Origin: Lineus longissimus | Lineage: Eukaryota; Nemertea; Pilidiophora; Heteronemertea; Lineidae | DNA: 64,000 bases | NCBI RefSeq assembly: GCF_910592395.1 | Contig: NC_088311.1 | Location: 9,924,501 to 9,988,500 of the forward strand | Direction: 5' to 3' | Part shown: piece after piece, positions 10,100-22,219 of the stretch | Layout: the number at the start of each line of letters is the position of its first letter | Numbering within the stretch: position 1 is the first letter of the stretch | Notes under the pieces: model-generated | Database searches by the model: none | Told to the model about the DNA's origin: nothing | Seen by the model: the letters and a program-made list of their open reading frames with translations, nothing else | Made by a program: the position numbers and the translations under genes

Positions 10100-13000
10100 T
10101 CGGGGCACCTCTGATTATGAGGTCAGCATTTGTAAGAAGTCCTACTTGTATAATAAATGATACGATGACACACCAGCTCCATATATTTCTAGGAAACATA
10201 GCCCCTTATTTCCTATGACCGCTTTAGGGTATACCATTTCAAACCGATTCCAACATTTTCTACGTGTCAACATCAAAGTCACTTCCCACCCAGACTCGGC
10301 TAGGATTCTTTGATGGTGACTCTGGTCGAATGATTGGTTCATATTTTCTGGTCCGTTGATTATTATCGCCTCTTCGGTCTCTTTGAGCTCCAGTCCTTCT
10401 AATCTTCCAAGCTTTTTACCTTGCTTTTGAATTAGCACGATAGAATATTCAGTGGCAATGGGAGGGGAATTAGGGAAACTTAAACTTGCAGTTTTGGAGC
10501 TTAAATTGACATCTCCGGAAAGGTGTTTATACTGTCCCGATGGATATCTAGATAGTTATAAGTTAAAATTGACTTGGGGTAGACCTACAATGTACCAGTG
10601 ACTGTCACCGAATGAGGACATCAGCATGACCACATGGGGCATCTGCCTTGATTTTAGTTTTGCCAAAACACATACATACACCGTCTGAACCTTCGCGGGC
10701 AGTGCTGCGTTGTAACCTTACTTGCTTGCGCGCTGTCCGACGGCGAAGCGATGTTAAGACATATAGACGTACTGAAGGTGCTCAACCCTGGGTTTGCCTA
10801 GCCCCCCCCCCCCCCCAGCCCCATTAAGGTTTCTGGATGAAGACTAACGTATCCGCTCATCATCTGTGGAGCCTGGCAGACACGTAAGGCTTGTTTCCTC
10901 CTGATGACATGGACTGACTCCCTGCGGATACTGCCAATGGACTAATTGTTTCTCTATCCCATGCCCCAGCTGCAATCATATATAACCCTTATTATTATAC
11001 CTAAATATACCACAACCACAAGGTCCGGCTAGAATTTATTGAATGGCTCGTCGTGTCTGTCAACTTGGGCCTAATCATTTATTATCAAAGTTCCCGGTGA
11101 TTACCAATGGCCATCAACGTAGATCAATCTGCCCTTGTGGTATTATCGTCTGCTTCTAAAATAAACCCTCCATTCTCCATGGATCTTTGCCCCTGCACGG
11201 GGCTCAGCCCTGTCATCCGCCGGCCTGCCGTATCTGGCTGATTACGACACGCTCCCGAGGATTATATAAGATCAAATGGCGTAATTTGTCCGGGATTGCC
11301 GTGTGTCGTCTGCTTGTAACCATTTGCACAGACGACAGGATCAGCTGTGGCCGGAACCCCACCCGATTGCCTCTACTTGAATAGCATTGCATAACTAGAT
11401 CACCAGTTTTAGTTTGGATGAAATTCCCATCTCAAATATAAATAACGTTCCAAAAGATTTGTTTCGAGTGTTTTCTATGGGGTGATTGTTTGCGCGTATG
11501 GGAAAAAAACTAAAGTTATTTTCCACTTAATCTTGCCTTGTGTTGCCATTGCCTCATCGGGGTTAAAAAAAGATGGTCCATCGATCTATGAGGTGTCCCC
11601 ATATAGAATTAGTGTTGTCATGGAGCACTATACATATGCGTATCCTAAGTTAAACTAATATACCTCTCCATACATGTAGATGTCCTCAGCAATAAGCCTA
11701 TCTGGGGATATCTGTCGTCGATCTCAAACTACGTCTGCTATCAAGAGAAAGGTTACTCCGAGCTTTTCTAAGTGTTGACTTGTGTTGGTAGCAAACGGGC
11801 TGCAGTTTCCCTGAACATTTTGAAGAGTAATTCCCTGTGACCGAGTTCCGACCTCATCAGATGAGAACATCTGCTTTGCCGTCATACACCGATGCAGACG
11901 GCTGAATCGGGTTTTTCTCTTCGAAAAAAAGTCCACAAACCATCTTCACCTCGTTTTTGACCCACTTCGTTTTGAATGTGTCCAACTTGGCCGGGCATGC
12001 AGGCTCGTGTCGCCATCAACAATTCAAAAGAGCTGCTGTACGCGGCCGGTTACGCCACCTTGGAACTGGGTCACCCTGCGTGGCCTGGACCAGGTGTTTT
12101 TTTATTTGCTCCACAGGATATCCCCTGTGAGTGTTCGTCCACACCCAAGACCACCTAGTCTCTCACCTCCAATAGTCTGCCGATGCCACGTTATGACTTG
12201 TGAGCTCAAGAGGCATGAGGCCATAGTGGGACGACAGTGGCTATGATACGCACCTTTTTTGTTCATTGTCAGAATTTAAAAAAATATATATTTGTTCGTA
12301 TTGGCAGGGAAGGGAGAAAATCGACAAAAAAGCGCCGGCAGAAATAGCTTTCTGAAGTAAATGAAGTCCACTTCAGCTTCACTTCAGCCTTCACTAATTG
12401 AACCAAACTCGCTCAGGAGCAAAAATACAAAAACAATATCGGCTGTTTTTCCCAACCTTCTAAGGCTATGACCTTGATAACTGGATACACCACACCCTCG
12501 ACCCTGGCCATTCCCCGGACCGTCTCTTTAGCTCCACCTCGTCTCGAGTTTCGGCCAGGGAGAATCGTGTCCGAGTGCGCCGCAATAACAACCCAAGGAG
12601 TGCCTCTCAGCGTGTGGCCGCTGATGCACCCACCTTGTGGCAACCTCCTCCATTCGATCCTGAGATTCTCCAAGATCTCCTTGGAGCGTTGAATGCAGCG
12701 ATCTATAGCTCAGTCAACAACAACCACACCCAATGTCCAATGAGTGAGTCCGTCCATAGAGGAGCTGGTAGTGAGTGGTTGTGTGTCGCTGCACGCGCAC
12801 TGCTCCCGTCCTGATCATCACTTACCCCACACTCTTCAGATGCTCGCGACTTTGCTTGACCAATTACCTTCCAACTGATATGATGCAGAAGCCAAGAAGA
12901 CGGCTGGACGAATAAAGTGTATTTGAAAGCGGGTGTCCTCCACTGGTATGTTGCTATTTTGTCAACTACAGGGTACATGTTTGTGCGGACGATCCCTTGA

Positions 13001-14410
13001 ACTACAAAGATTTGGTGGTCAGCTTTCTTAGCTGATCAAGAAGAGGAAAAAACTGAATGACAGTCACACCCCTACTTTGCAACACCCTTCCTTCATCACA
13101 CCGTTATGATCATACTGGGCGTGCTTACTGTCTTTCAATATGACATGCATGTCCGTGATAAGACAAGATGGTCACCTATACATTTTTACTCCATTGCATT
13201 CCTTGTCCGTTCCTCTCAAATGACCACAATAAATATTCAACCAATCCTCAGATTCCGCAGTCCATCTGACCAGCCTAAAAACACATCCTTCAGATTTGTA
13301 ACGTCGCCGAGAGAGGCATCGAGTGCTGAGCCGCGCCGGGTGATATGGCCCTAGAGAAGGATCGTGAAATCATCCAAGTTAACTAATCCTCACATATTGG
13401 CAATATATTTTTTCTTCGCCAAATTCTGTATGGAGTGGTGAGCCTGGTTTATTGACTGCTTGAGCAGGATCATGAAATCACCGAAGCATCTTGGATGAAG
13501 ATGCCTGGGAATCGATCCGCCCCGACCGAGGATCGATCCCAATCATTGGCAATGTCACATAGGTACCAGGATAGCAGGATATTGGAAAGATCGGGAGATT
13601 TACATGAAGTGGGTTTGGTTAGATACATGTGTGTAGGTTTTGGCAGCTCATGTAAGGAGGAAAGCAACGTCTTACCTTTCACAATTTAACCAAGTAGCTA
13701 AATGTTACAACTGGTTGCTCTAAGATTTCGGCCATCCTCGCCTTGGGGTCACGTCGACACATAGGAAAGGCAGGACTTAGGCTCGGTCGGCAGACTTCTT
13801 GGTGCCATCTTGTTGATGTATGGCTCTGCACATAGTCCCCGTCTTATGCGGGCGGAGATGACCCTCAAACTCGGGAGGATGTACATGTAGGCTAGTGATT
13901 AGAAAGTATCCCGGAGGTGAGCATACTTCTGGAAAATTATTTTGATCAATGATCTTAATCAAGGGACAACCTTGGCCTTGGATTTGTGTGACCAGGAGGA
14001 TAATACCCCTCTCGCCACTATTCGCGGCCACAGCACATACACTAGAGTGCTGATCAATTTATTTTCCGTTCGAATGCAGTTCAGTGATTTTTCCAAGACT
14101 CTGTTTAGAGAAGAGACGGTCAGGCTGGAGGCCTTCATAGAATGAAAAAACAACATATCTCATGCCCATGTTGTCCCTTTAAGAAGTATGCATGGTGTAT
14201 TCATTTGAGGAAACATGTGTATAGACACTGATGCTGTTGTTCGGCAAGTGGGATTTCATTGACAGTTCAGTATGGCTGTGGAACTTGTCACATTCCCACC
14301 CGTGTCTACGTGTACCCAATGTAAATGTATCATCGCCCATGACCGAAAAGATAGCTACGTGCCTGCATTGGTAATTGATTTGATTTACGGGATGGGATCA
14401 CAGGTCTGAT
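10100..14410. other. No recognisable gene
   Basis: The section around 12470-12815 is less AT-rich and open in several frames, with Arg/Ser/Pro-rich translations. I do not recognise a domain and treat it as compositional. (C)15 is at 10802. Confidence 0.5.
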
Positions 14411-14413
14411 GGC

Positions 14414-14594
14414 TAGACTCCCGGGGCAGTCCATTGCGTCATCCCTATTGAATCTCCTTATCATCGTAAGGGTGAGGGACGAGGCCGGTCCACTCAGACT
14501 CCCGGGGCAGTCCATTGCGTCATCCTAATTGGGGGGCGACAGGACGAGGCTGGTCCGATTCGTCCGGAGTGTAGGTCCACTGCGTCCGGAGTGT
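14414..14594 (+). mobile_element. Family B compound cluster (two joined copies plus a third end)
   Basis: The first copy runs from TAGACTCCCGGGGCAGTCC at 14414 to GGCCGGTCCACT near 14494. A second copy starts there at AGACTCCCGGGGCAGTCC and runs to CGTCCGGAGTGT near 14573. An extra terminal segment, GGTCCACTGCGTCCGGAGTG, follows at 14574-14593. So the left end occurs twice and the right end twice more. This is an unequal-exchange or self-insertion product with no single clear duplication. Confidence 0.75.
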
Positions 14595-14599
14595 ACTGG

Positions 14600-17500
14600 A
14601 GGACAGCTGATGCTGCTGAATGAGGACGAGTTGGCCCATAGCTAAAATCTTCGCAAATAAAGCCCTTGGCCAAGTTTAAAGCAAATAAATGTACCCCTAA
14701 CAACACCTGGTGAAGAGAAAATGTTCATATTTCTATTAACCTTCCTATTATAAACTGTGTGACCTAAATTTCTCAATGGTAGCAGATCCTTTCATATAAA
14801 ATTTGTATTCAATATATATTTAGCAATCCATTACGTGCACAACAATTGTCGTGCCGGAATGTTTGCTCAAATTTCTCAAATGCATTCTTTTCTTTTTAGT
14901 GCAAATAATGGCGCGATTTTCGAAAGTCCTTCTTCTCGTGTCGCGGCAATGTCCTTGGTCCCGATTGGTCCAGATCTTTAGGAAGCGGGACGGATGCCCC
15001 TAGGCTGATTCAGACCTATTTGCCATTGGATTTTTATATCCACCGCCTCTTGAATGTATGAAAAGTGGACTTGAGAGCATTCTGATTTCGTGCTATGTTT
15101 ACTTGTGCTGCATCTCGACACGCTTTTTAAGCGCGACTGGCTAATCTGAAGATGGCGGAAGTGTGCTGGACGCCTCCCGAGAATTGGCGGGAGATGACGT
15201 CTGCAACTGAAACATTAACCTTGAAATCCACTCCAGATTTCACTTGAGGCCCTGTAGACATTTGAGTGTAAAACTTCAAGAGAACCCTGACCATGAACCT
15301 TTCCATGATTTGCTCCTGGGAATATGTACGCGCCATCGACACGCCGAAAGACGGAATAGATATGCCCAATACCACACCTCCCTGCAAATATATATAACCT
15401 TCTCCGGGCCGTCTACCACAGAACCGAAGGAATGGCCCATCAACTTTGAAAATTGTTGAAGTTTTTACATTTTAGGATTAATGGATGGAAATGTCCACGT
15501 ATGTGAAGATGAACGGCCCAGATGAACCTTCACAGTATGCCAGTTTTGTTCGAGAGACACTAGAAACGCCCGCTTCCGGAAATACTAAGGTTCAAGGTCA
15601 CGACCCTGCTGTACCAACAAGTAACCCAACCAACCCCCAGGCGTGCAAACTGATCAGTTAAATTGTTTATTGGTCCATTAAAAAATACGAGATTTAAAAA
15701 TTATTCATAAATGTGTTTCCGCTGCCATCAGTTTGGAGAATTACGGCTGGATGACGTTTTGAATGACATTATTTTGTGATGTTGTATACAGCTTTAACAT
15801 TTGTTTCATGGTCACGAAAATATGTAAGTGCGGTGATTATGTATTGCCATGCGTCCTCCTAGTGGAATTTCTACTGTGTTAATTACACATTTACTCGGCG
15901 TTAGACATCAATTACTAAGAGATAAGGGTGTAGTTTACTGAACATTACTTTTATCTGCACCATGGATTGCCTTCAACAAAGAATTGATGAAGACTATTCT
16001 TTATTAATGTATGCTTAAACGGGTGTCCTGAAACACGTCCTTTTAATTTTAGCCTTCTGCAGTGCCCCATATAAGCCCTGTGAAATTATGTTTTGTTATT
16101 ACACTAGATCATTAAAAAAATCTCTTATTAATCCAACGCTCTCCTCCTTATTTTTACTTATTCGTGTTATTTATCCTCCTGAACTTCGAAAACAATTGTG
16201 AGATTTGTAGAGTGTTTGTACTAATTTAGACGGCATTTATATTGATCTCTGAAAACTAGACCAATTAAATCTTAAGCCAGGCCCTCGAGTATATTCGTGC
16301 AATAAAATTCAGGAGTATTCCTGGAATTCATCTGCCACCATTGAAGGGTTTTCATCAGCTCTTGCTCGCAATCATCGCTGAGACTTATTGATTGATATTG
16401 TAGGTTTGATGTAAAATATATGCCAGCTCGGCGTGTAGCCCACTAAATGACAAGGGATTGTGAACATTTATTGGAGGCAAAACAAACCCAAAATTTCACG
16501 ACATTAGGACTAGACTCTGAACTGTTGCCCATCTGTTGAAAGAACATCTATTTGTTGGCGGGGAAATGTCAAAATCGAGCAGCATATACAGTACCATGAA
16601 GCATAAGCTCACAGCATTTCATTCGTTTAGTTTCAATCATTTTTTTACATCCTTCAGCGGGAGTGCAAGGCGGGAGTGATATGCTGTAGAGCCTTCTCTA
16701 ACACCGACATCCGGGCGACAAAAAGTCGGGTCCCCTGATCGGCTGATGACCCACCCTGAACTTCAGGCCAACACTCGGCTCTAACGACCGAGCTTTTAAC
16801 GTGTGCGATAGGAGGAGGATATACGACTGACTCTGGTTTTTGAGGATGCTGATGACAATACACTGCTGCAATTCTGCCGTATTTTAAATCACTTTATACC
16901 AGGTGCTTACCGAAGAAATACCATTAGACCATGCAGGAAAGTGCACACTCTAATGTGTGTGGGTTTTGGGTGATCCTGCCTACGACCGTAATTAGTCACC
17001 ACATGATAATGTGTGTGTCTCAAGAAGGTCCTTGGCCGGTTGTTCAATCACAGTCACCAATGTTCACCTAAAAACCGCTCTTGTGAAGCTGTGTCAAAGG
17101 TCCTCATCCGATTGGCCTGTGTTTATGTTGAAAAGTGTCAGCAACACATGCCTACGTTTGCCTAGGCCTAAAATGCAGTACAGCCTGTATGCAAATTTGT
17201 TCAGCCTTGTTCCACTCCCACCCAATGAAGTAGGCCTACTTAACGACTTGTGTTTGAAAGTCTAAAGCTGAAGAGGGCTTCATCATCGCCCCGTATCGGA
17301 AGTTACGGATCTGCCGGCTGCCATTGAGAAATGTTATCTAGGTCAAGATGGCCTCATGTCTGACACGTGATGTCATCACCCGCGGTGGATCAAAAGTACA
17401 CCTGCCCTCTAGAGTTCACGCAAAAGCAAAAAGAATTCGAATTGGTGAAACATAAATGCAAGTACCAATACAATTATTAGGTTTTTTCAATGCTTTGGCC

Positions 17501-20500
17501 TTTCAAGCAAGGGCATTTTACCTCCTTTACTCTGTATTTCAGTAGTTTCTTTTTAAATGCTTCGCTGTCAGTCTTACACTTTACTTCCTATTCTGTTTGT
17601 GTGTTTTTTAATTATATCAAGAATTGATAAAGACTAGACTTCGTTAATTCTTGATTTTATTAATGAACCGTTAAACTGTTTTTACAAATGGACACGTTCT
17701 AAAAACCAATCCCATACGTGTCAACAGCATAGAGATGCAAGTATTGCGTAGATGATGATTCCACCCTCTGTGTGATTATGGTTATTTTGCGGTTGTTTTT
17801 AGCTTTCATGCCATCCTGTTCACCGCCCAAGGCGACATGCGGGGAAATTGTAAATAGGCCCTGCGGATAAATACTTGTATGACGTCACGGGACAAAAATA
17901 GATTCGGGAGCGCCACCATTGTCATTTGAGAGCTTCACCGAGCGGATTGATTTTCAGATCGATGGAAGGCATGCGCTCAGATGATATCAATTATCGTCTG
18001 CTTATTTCATTGAAGGTAACCATTTATCGCGTAATCCTAGCTCAGGGCTACGGGATTGCCCCTCCTGAAAACTAACCCATTCACAATTTGTGATAAACAT
18101 GCAAAATCGATAGATAAAGCCTGAAGGAAGACTATATCAAAGTATATAGGCTTTCGTTTCATTTTTCAAAACTTGTGCTCATGGCTTCATTCTTTTTTCC
18201 TCGCGTCTATATTTACTCTAATTGCGGATGAAAGGAAATAAGGTGCAGTTTGTACGACTATTGAAAAGTTGATACTCCTATGTTTGCCGCTGCGGTATAT
18301 TTGAACGTTTTTTAGATTTGCGCATTATTGGCAGATTTATTTTGCAAGCTCAGCTTTTTATTAAACGTTAACATGCAACTGTATTTCCAATGCAGTATGA
18401 CTAATGCAATTGAATGAGGCTTTAATTCTCAGTTGTACGACTGAAAGTGAAATGTGGCGAGTGTCAAATCATTACAATTGTAAAATTCAGTTGCAGTTTT
18501 TATAATCATGTAATCAAAATCATCACCATGAGGCCTGGTCATGTAATCCGTTGCAGGAAGTATACTTTCCCTAAACGTTTCATTCCCCACCAAGACGTTG
18601 TAATCGCTTACAACTTCTATCTATTAGTTTATATTGCCGTGCACCTCAAGCCACAGGACAGGACTTTTATCTAGGGGGCAGCGATTTCTATTATACCGTT
18701 TTTTGGCGGAAGTACAAGGACGCAAGTGACGCGATGACTGATAGGGTTGTCTGCTGCGGGCTGCAACTTCTTTTGTTCCAATTGATAGCGTATAACAAGA
18801 GTATTTGAAGATGCATTAAAAGAAGTCTTAATACATCTGCAAAATGCGCTTGCAAACACATTGGAAGTCATTTGTTTTCAATCTCGATCTAGAGATTTCT
18901 TCTCCTCCAGTCAAATGTCGTAACGGTTGCCGGTGTCCCATTTCAAGTCCATAGGGACGGGTTTGTCATCGGTCGTCTGCTCAATGCGCTGTGCCCTTTG
19001 GCCACATGATGTCATCCAAAAACCATATCAAGCGACAGAAGTCTAATATCATAAATGTTGCAAAATCGTGGCTTCCTTTTGCCTTTCAGGCTGAATTCCC
19101 GGGAGGACTAAGCTATAGAGTACACCTTGCGAATCCATTAGCGGAGTGAAGTCAACTCAGCGACAACCAATCAAGGGCGGCTTGAAATTTGATCCGTATC
19201 CATCCGGTATCGATCCGATGCAGCTATTAGTTCAAAATCGCCAGGGGAGATTGCCGCTGATTCATCCCAAGGTTGCCTAAAATCATATTTAGAATCGCAC
19301 TGATTATGCTAACCTTTACAGGAGAGGTTTCGTAAACTTAGAGTGAAATGCAAATCGGTTGCATTGTGTCAAAAAAATATCAAGACGGTTGCATTTTGCT
19401 TGATGAGAAAACATTCGCCGTCCACCGTGATTAGCTCTGATTAACAATCTGCACTTGTCGCGGCCCGTCCGCTGTCCATTTCGAATGAAATGGATGATAA
19501 TTGGCAGCCATGGGTCGTGATTCCGGTTCACCCCATTGCCATGCAAGCTTTATAATGGCACCGGTTAAATGCCGCTGAGTGAATGTAAAGTCAGAGGGGG
19601 CCTCGCGTCTTCGGGAAGCAGGAGACAGCTTCGCGTGACAGCGAGTGCCTGATGAGGCTTCTCTTGTTTCGGGCGATTTCAATTACGCTTTGATATTTTG
19701 GTCAGGTTTGTTACCCAAGCATATAGTCCGCCGAGGCTGATAGACTGGTTTGGTTTTCAGAAAAGATAACTTCATGAGACATTTTTGAGGAAAAGCAAAC
19801 AACAAGTGATTCTGAATAAGAATTTCGTGCCGAATATGAATATTTTGCTTGTGACCTCGAAATATGACGGCGCTATCATTTACACCCAAGCTTGACACGT
19901 CCGTTCGAACCCTTTTCAGTCCAACGGAACCTTTCCATACGGCTGTCCCGTTGAGGGGTGGGATTTGTGTTCCAAAGCTCTTTTCTGGATTTCCATTTTG
20001 AAGCTCTGATGAACTTTTGAAAGCTTTTTCATCGAAACTTACCATTTGGGTGAATTGCTATTTAAGAAAGATGTTAGATATATCCTGACTGTCTAAGGCG
20101 CATCAGTCATGTCCAGTGTGTGCAGTTACAGATTGGTCGATTCAACGGGTATGTAGCATCAGTCCATCCAGGCGGCGCAGCGCAGGCGCCTTTTGGTGCC
20201 CATTACCTTTCACGCTCCTACAAGAGCTGCTAGTTTGGGTAAACCATGAACCAACCAAAATGATGACTGCACGCCAAAGATATGATCAAGGATAGATTAG
20301 ATTTCCTTGTTGCTGATCAAGTTGAGCCCAATTTCTTGGTCATTTGTCCTCCCACAGCCGGGTTTTCATCGTTCATAGGATACATTCAATTTAATGTTTT
20401 TGCGAGTGTATTTTCGAAACGACACGTAACCTTTGTCTTCAAAACCTCAACGAACCTTGAGTGTTTAGCGCTATCTACAGCCCCCGATACAGCCTGTCCA

Positions 20501-22140
20501 ATAAAGAAAAGAGAACTGCCTCTTCAAGTAGTTTACTGATTGCCTTGGTAGTTAGCTTTATAGCTGTATCTGATCGAGTGATGATCATGATTAATTTGGC
20601 ACCATCGCTAGCGAAGAGTGTAATGCCAGGTTTCTGATGATATCCGGGTTGACTGTACTCTCCTGGTGCATGCACATTTTCAAAGGATTATTCTCCGGGT
20701 TTGTACTCGGATTTGCATGCGGTTAATGGTTTGGGTACAGGTTATGAATTTATGGTATTCCGTACACTCTAAGAAATAAAGATTTCTGAGCTTTTGAATA
20801 ACCATTGATGGTTTTTCATCAACGCAAAGTTTCGAGTATCGTCACTAGTGCTGGAGTTCTTAGCTATAGGGACATCAAAGACAGAGAGAGTGGCCATTGG
20901 GAGGATAATGGCAGTGATTTCTACTGACCAAGTACCACGAACAGAGAGATTCAGCGGCCTTCTCACATTTTCCTGCCAGCCCATCAAGTATCTTTGGCGA
21001 CCTTCAACCACAGATTTTACCTTTATCTTTGAAAACCTTGGTAAATTTGAACGTTTTACCTTCCGCCATGATACTTACCGTGCTATTAAAGTGCGGCTAA
21101 TGCCACTAGCTTGCTCTTCAAAGCTAAAAATAATGCTTGATTGATGTGAGTAAGAGAAGCCAGGCTAGTGATGAGAGGTGAAGAGGTGTACTTGGCTAGC
21201 CGTCCAAGTGGAGTGGGCTCTTACTGGAGAGGATACCTAGCAACCACTGGTACCGTCCACCCGTCTCTCTCGAGGACCATCGGGTTGTGTGTGAACGTAG
21301 ATTTAGTCCCACTAGAGATTAAGTCCTACCACAGTGCTCTGTGGTGCTTGGCTAAAGCAGGAAGTTGGCAATTCCCTGACTAGAGATACCAATGGCCATA
21401 GATTACCATCTTACAATAGAAAAACTTATTGTCCTGACATTCTCTCCGGGGTGTTAAAGGGGCTACCCCACAACTGCTTCACGTTATGGTATAACATGTA
21501 GAGTTATGTAGTGGCGAATCCAACCCGTTTTGACCTGGGCACGATTTAGAGGCCAAGCAACAGCTCTGGTAGGGCGGAGGTATTGAGCCAGGTTACCCCC
21601 CCCCCCCCCCCGCCGCCCTAATTTCCCCTCCAGGAATGCACTTCCTAAAATGTTTGAGGGTGGCGTTCACGTTACATGAGGCTTCGCACTGTAAGTTGTT
21701 CTGCTTAAGTGGACCACGAGTGGAATCCGGCCATGTATTTTTTGGTAATGGTGGTTTCTCTCTGTCGCCTCACCCCTACCACGACAATTACCATTACCCG
21801 ACTCCTCAATTGCGTTTTTTGCCTGTACCTCGCCTTTTAAAAAAATCAGGCCCAGCCCAGTACAGCCTATTGTTTCAAAACAAAGTCCGTTCGCACCTAG
21901 GAATAAATTCCCATTGTTCTACTGTCTTACCAAAGGGTTATCAGGGCAAATCGTGATGTCATCGGCTCCCGCGTAACAACTTTCATGGTTGTCGGTAGGC
22001 CTAAACTGACCAGGGCAAATAACATGATTGTATTACCAAGCGGAACAACTTACAATGCGTATTCTGTCTCGTGATTCACCACACTGGTTATGGGGGAATT
22101 GATTAATGGATTCATCCTACCAATTACTGCCATTCTCACA
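14600..22140. other. No recognisable gene; possible regulatory DNA
   Basis: Non-coding. Contains a CRE at 17880, the POU/SOX group at 19348, TAGGCCTA at 17163, 17231 and 21996, and (C)16 at 21596. AT-rich CAAGAATTGATAAAGACT-type words occur at 15975 and 17617. Confidence 0.5.
19348..19448 (+). promoter_or_regulatory. Candidate POU/SOX site group
   Basis: Octamer ATGCAAAT at 19348-19355 is followed seven bases later by CATTGTG (19362-19368), and AACAAT lies at 19443-19448. Both latter words are SOX-type sites. The orientation and spacing differ from the classical SOX-OCT composite. Function is inference. Confidence 0.3.
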
Positions 22141-22150
22141 CATTATTACA

Positions 22151-22215
22151 TACCAACGAATAAAGCAAACGCCGATTACCGTCCAATAACGGGCTACCGG
22201 TAATCTAGTGTTGGT
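22151..22215 (+). repeat. Small nested foldback
   Basis: TACCAAC (22151-22157) pairs with GTTGGTA (22209-22215), and inside it GATTACCG (22174-22181) pairs with CGGTAATC (22198-22205). The arms are short, so this may be chance or a decayed element. Confidence 0.4.
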
Positions 22216-22219
22216 ACAC

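Noticed and set aside
12413-12815. Overlapping frames with Arg/Ser/Pro-rich translations
   Set aside because: Open on both strands because of local composition. No conserved domain, start context or splice structure supports a gene.
18255-18310. Possible seventh family A copy (GATACTCCTATG ... GCGGTATATTTGAA)
   Set aside because: Lacks the ATATCGAGAGG core and both ends. The match is too short.
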